DNA from: Candidatus Saccharimonadota bacterium
GTDB lineage: Bacteria; Patescibacteria; Saccharimonadia; Saccharimonadales; Nanosyncoccaceae
Reading direction: 5' to 3'
Length of the DNA stretch: 7,001 nucleotides
Assembly: GCA_017429465.1 (NCBI GenBank)
Contig: JAFROU010000070.1
Coordinates: 1 to 7,001, forward strand
Positions 5,501 to 7,001 of the stretch are shown piece by piece (the first letter of the stretch is position 1; the number at the start of each line of letters is the position of its first letter). The notes under the pieces are model-generated. The model was given only the letters and a program-made list of their open reading frames with translations. It was not told where the DNA came from and did no database searches. A program made the position numbers and the translations under genes.

Positions 5501-6153
5501 TCAGAAGGAACACGATAAGAATCACAAATTTTTGACAGGGCTTTGTTGAACGTCCATTTTTCAAGATTGGACTGTTTCAGATAACCAAAAGTTTCATCGG
5601 GATACTTGATGAAACATTCGGCAAGGAGCCAGGCAATGGCCATTTTGATATAGTATTCGTTGCGGTTTTTTAAGGACTCGATGCGATCAAAAATGAGGAA
5701 GAGATGGTCAAAGTCAACATAAAAGTCAAGTAGGCAAACAAGGCCGGCACGAACAGCAAATTCGTCCTGGCTTTGTAGGAGCGATTCAACTTTAGTGTTT
5801 AGAAATTCGGATTTGTGTTTTTTGATGGTTTTGCGAAGTGAAGCGCAGAAAGTATCTACAACACACCAGTTGTCGAGGTAACTAATTTGTGAATCGAAGT
5901 ATCTAAGCATCTCTGGGTATGGCAGACGCGCGATGAGGAAACCACGAGCGATGACTTCTTCGATAGCGATAGGTGTGGTCTCTAGAAGCTCCGTAAAGTC
6001 TGTTGATGGAACTTCACTGACGAGTTTTCTGATTTCTGGGATACGTACTCCAAGAAAAGGGCGGTCACAAGGAATGCCACTCATAGAGAATACACGATAC
6101 TCATCGTCGGTAAGTGAGGCAAGTCGATTGCGAAAATTTAGGCTTTTTTCCAT
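5464..6153 (-). CDS. AlkD-family DNA alkylation repair glycosylase
   Basis: AlkD enzymes are HEAT-repeat DNA glycosylases that excise cationic alkylated purines such as 7-methylguanine and 3-methyladenine; relatives also remove bulky yatakemycin-type adducts. The 229-residue protein is of normal length and all helical. DNWCVVDTFC (94-103) supplies Trp96 and Asp100, spaced as the catalytic Trp/Asp pair of Bacillus AlkD. IKMAIAWLLAE (169-179) supplies Trp175 at the expected distance for the second DNA-contacting tryptophan. The end KALSKICDSYRVP (204-216) is typical of the family. I chose the ATG at 6153, which overlaps the zinc-ribbon stop codon by 16 nt and suggests coupled translation. A TTG at 6183 would add ten residues but has only a weak upstream GAAAG. 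Second gene of a two-gene operon. Confidence 0.88.
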   Translation of the reverse strand: MEKSLNFRNRLASLTDDEYRVFSMSGIPCDRPFLGVRIPEIRKLVSEVPSTDFTELLETTPIAIEEVIARGFLIARLPYPEMLRYFDSQISYLDNWCVVDTFCASLRKTIKKHKSEFLNTKVESLLQSQDEFAVRAGLVCLLDFYVDFDHLFLIFDRIESLKNRNEYYIKMAIAWLLAECFIKYPDETFGYLKQSNLEKWTFNKALSKICDSYRVPSEAKQQIKLLRKK

Positions 6154-6395
6154 CGTTTTAAAGTTGGGAAAATTTTCGTGCAATATTCTTTCATTTGCTC
6201 ATTTGTCATGCCGGCCTGCTCGCCAAATTGGGAACATTTCTCTATATATTCTTCCATTGAGCACTCATCAAGAAACTCCCCATCTTTATAACACCATTTG
6301 CAATAATCTTTGTTGATACTCCCGTCTTTTTCGGTAGCATACATATCTTCCGAAGTTAATGGCATTGCGCAGCTTTGGCAAATTTTCTGTTCCAT
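6138..6395 (-). CDS. Small putative zinc-ribbon protein (zf_ribbon_2 type)
   Basis: The 85-residue protein begins with CQSCAMPL (6-13) and continues with DGSINKDYCKWCYKDGEFL (24-42). The two CxxC pairs (Cys6/Cys9 and Cys32/Cys35) are the expected zinc ligands, and a further cysteine at 45 is also typical. It ends with MTNEQMKEYCTKIFPTLKRWKK, as the family does. Function is unknown; members are found across bacteria as single-domain proteins, often beside stress or detoxification genes. The ATG at 6395 has AAGGA 8 nt upstream and an extended -10 promoter. Its 3' end overlaps the start of the AlkD-family gene, so the two are probably co-translated. Confidence 0.92.
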   Translation of the reverse strand: MEQKICQSCAMPLTSEDMYATEKDGSINKDYCKWCYKDGEFLDECSMEEYIEKCSQFGEQAGMTNEQMKEYCTKIFPTLKRWKKA

Positions 6396-6421
6396 ACATA
6401 TAATCCTTGTTTACTGATTCT

Positions 6422-6430
6422 ATTATATCA
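6422..6430 (-). promoter_or_regulatory. Extended -10 promoter of the zinc-ribbon/AlkD operon
   Basis: Minus strand TGA followed by perfect TATAAT (6427-6422); the -35 position holds GTAAAT, not a consensus. Start predicted near A6415, giving a 20-nt leader containing AGTAAACA and AAGGA. An inverted repeat TAACTGA/TCAGTTA (6439-6445 and 6463-6469) lies immediately upstream and overlaps the -35 position. Confidence 0.7.
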
Positions 6431-6502
6431 TTTCAGGCTAACTGATTTACTTCATATGCGCCTCAGTTACGGTCTTTATGCCCTAACTATAGGACTATTA
6501 TT

Positions 6503-6511
6503 TGCTATAAT
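6503..6511 (+). promoter_or_regulatory. Extended -10 promoter of the HAD-like gene, near-leaderless
   Basis: Plus strand TGC followed by perfect TATAAT (6506-6511). No -35-like hexamer at 16-18 bp. Start of transcription is predicted near 6517-6519, five to seven bases before the ATG at 6524, and there is no purine-rich ribosome site. Confidence 0.65.
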
Positions 6512-6523
6512 ATTATACAGATA

Positions 6524-6934
6524 ATGAATATTTATTTAGATATTGACGGCGTAATTCTTGGAACAAAATCACCTCAAAAAGATGTAGTGAAGTTAATTAA
6601 TTACATCTTAAAGCATTACCAAGATAATACCTATTGGTTAACGACGCATTGTAAAGGCGAGATTAATCGTTCGGTCGAGTGGCTGCTCCAAAATGATTTT
6701 CCTGTGGAACTTGCCAAAAAGATGGGCGAGTTAATTAAACCAACCGATTGGGGAGTGATGAAAACCGAAGGTATTGATATGGATCAAGATTTCGTTTGGT
6801 TTGACGACTCGATATTCGAAACCGAAAGACGAACTTTAGAAGCGTATCACGTGATAGATGGTTTTTATCGCATAGACCCTAAAGATCCAAAATCGGCGAA
6901 AAAGGCATTAAAGTTTCTTAAATCCTTAAAGTAG
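6524..6934 (+). CDS. Small HAD-superfamily-like protein, probable phosphatase/hydrolase
   Basis: The 136-residue protein has the HAD signature in order. Motif I is YLDIDGV, with Asp6 as nucleophile candidate and Asp8 as acid/base. Motif II is WLTTHC at 38-43. A lysine candidate for motif III is Lys72 or Lys80. Motif IV is VWFDDS, with Asp94/Asp95 for magnesium. The small size leaves no room for a cap domain, as in minimal HAD proteins that act on large or exposed substrates. The substrate is not evident. It is a plus-strand single gene, divergent from the zinc-ribbon operon across a 128-bp spacer. The ATG at 6524 is the only sensible start; the leader is too short for a Shine-Dalgarno. Confidence 0.75.
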   Translation: MNIYLDIDGVILGTKSPQKDVVKLINYILKHYQDNTYWLTTHCKGEINRSVEWLLQNDFPVELAKKMGELIKPTDWGVMKTEGIDMDQDFVWFDDSIFETERRTLEAYHVIDGFYRIDPKDPKSAKKALKFLKSLK

Positions 6935-6945
6935 TTTGAAGTATA

Positions 6946-6968
6946 AAAATGGGCGCCAATTGGCGCCC
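6946..6968 (-). terminator. Strong hairpin terminator oriented for a minus-strand gene entering from the right
   Basis: An 18-bp perfect palindrome (GGGCGCC-AATT-GGCGCCC, 6951-6968) is followed on the minus strand by ATTTTTA (6950-6944), the order expected of an intrinsic terminator. On the plus strand the stem is followed by GCGCTTAAT with no U-run, so it is a poor terminator for the HAD-like gene, which ends 16 nt before it. Confidence 0.75.
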
Positions 6969-6972
6969 GCGC

Positions 6973-7001
6973 TTAATAGCGGAAAATTACGAATGATTGC
7001 T
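6973..7001 (-). CDS. Possible last codons of a minus-strand gene cut by the right edge
   Basis: On the minus strand the frame reads QSFVIFRY and then TAA (6975-6973), four bases before a strong minus-strand terminator. Only nine codons are visible, so neither the gene nor its family can be named; the call rests on the terminator placement. Confidence 0.3.

Noticed and set aside
6154..6183. TTG at 6183 as start of the AlkD-family gene
   Set aside because: Rare start codon, weak upstream purines and a non-family-like extra ten residues; the ATG at 6153 overlapping the previous stop by 16 nt fits coupling better. Not fully excluded.
1..7001. Insertion sequence, CRISPR array or prophage signals
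   Set aside because: No transposase, no regularly spaced repeats and no terminal inverted repeats or target duplications were found by reading both strands.

Overview
The window looks like a piece of a small, streamlined bacterial genome. Genes are tightly packed, most of them on the minus strand. TGA is used as a stop codon at the end of the TfoX-domain gene, which argues against lineages that recode UGA. A Lys/Ala-rich SecE extension, a short and divergent alpha-glucan phosphorylase and a degenerate PlsC-like protein together suggest a Patescibacteria/CPR-type genome, possibly Saccharibacteria (TM7). This placement is inferred from protein style only, without any database search.

Layout, left to right. 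Positions 1-775 hold a minus-strand secE-nusG pair, with nusG cut by the left edge. Positions 855-2588 encode a GT35-type alpha-glucan phosphorylase, and 2663-3628 a membrane-associated PlsC-like acyltransferase. A complete tRNA-Gln(CUG) lies on the plus strand at 3718-3792, fired divergently from the acyltransferase gene by one symmetric promoter element. Positions 3795-5293 hold a three-gene minus-strand operon in the order ClbS/DfsB-like, GyrI-like, TfoX N-terminal domain. Positions 5464-6395 hold a second minus-strand operon, a small zinc-ribbon protein followed by an AlkD-family DNA glycosylase. At 6524-6934 a small HAD-like protein is read on the plus strand. The right edge carries a minus-strand terminator and probably the last codons of another minus-strand gene.

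How the genes fit together. The most interesting block is 3795-6395. ClbS-type and GyrI-like proteins both include characterised cyclopropane hydrolases that destroy DNA-alkylating natural products (colibactin for ClbS; the yatakemycin/CC-1065 class for GyrI-like proteins). AlkD-family glycosylases excise the resulting alkylated bases. The two adjacent operons also share a very similar promoter and 5' leader. I read the block as a two-layer defence against cyclopropane-type genotoxins: toxin hydrolysis plus base repair. This is an inference from family knowledge and context.

Regulation visible in the sequence: every promoter I can propose (seven) is an extended -10 element (TGN followed by TATAAT or TAAAAT) with a poor or absent -35. 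Two genes, the phosphorylase and the HAD protein, appear to be transcribed with leaders of only about 5-8 nt and no Shine-Dalgarno, while the others have leaders with an AGGA-type site. No mobile element, CRISPR array or rRNA is present, and no gene-free stretch exceeds 300 bases.
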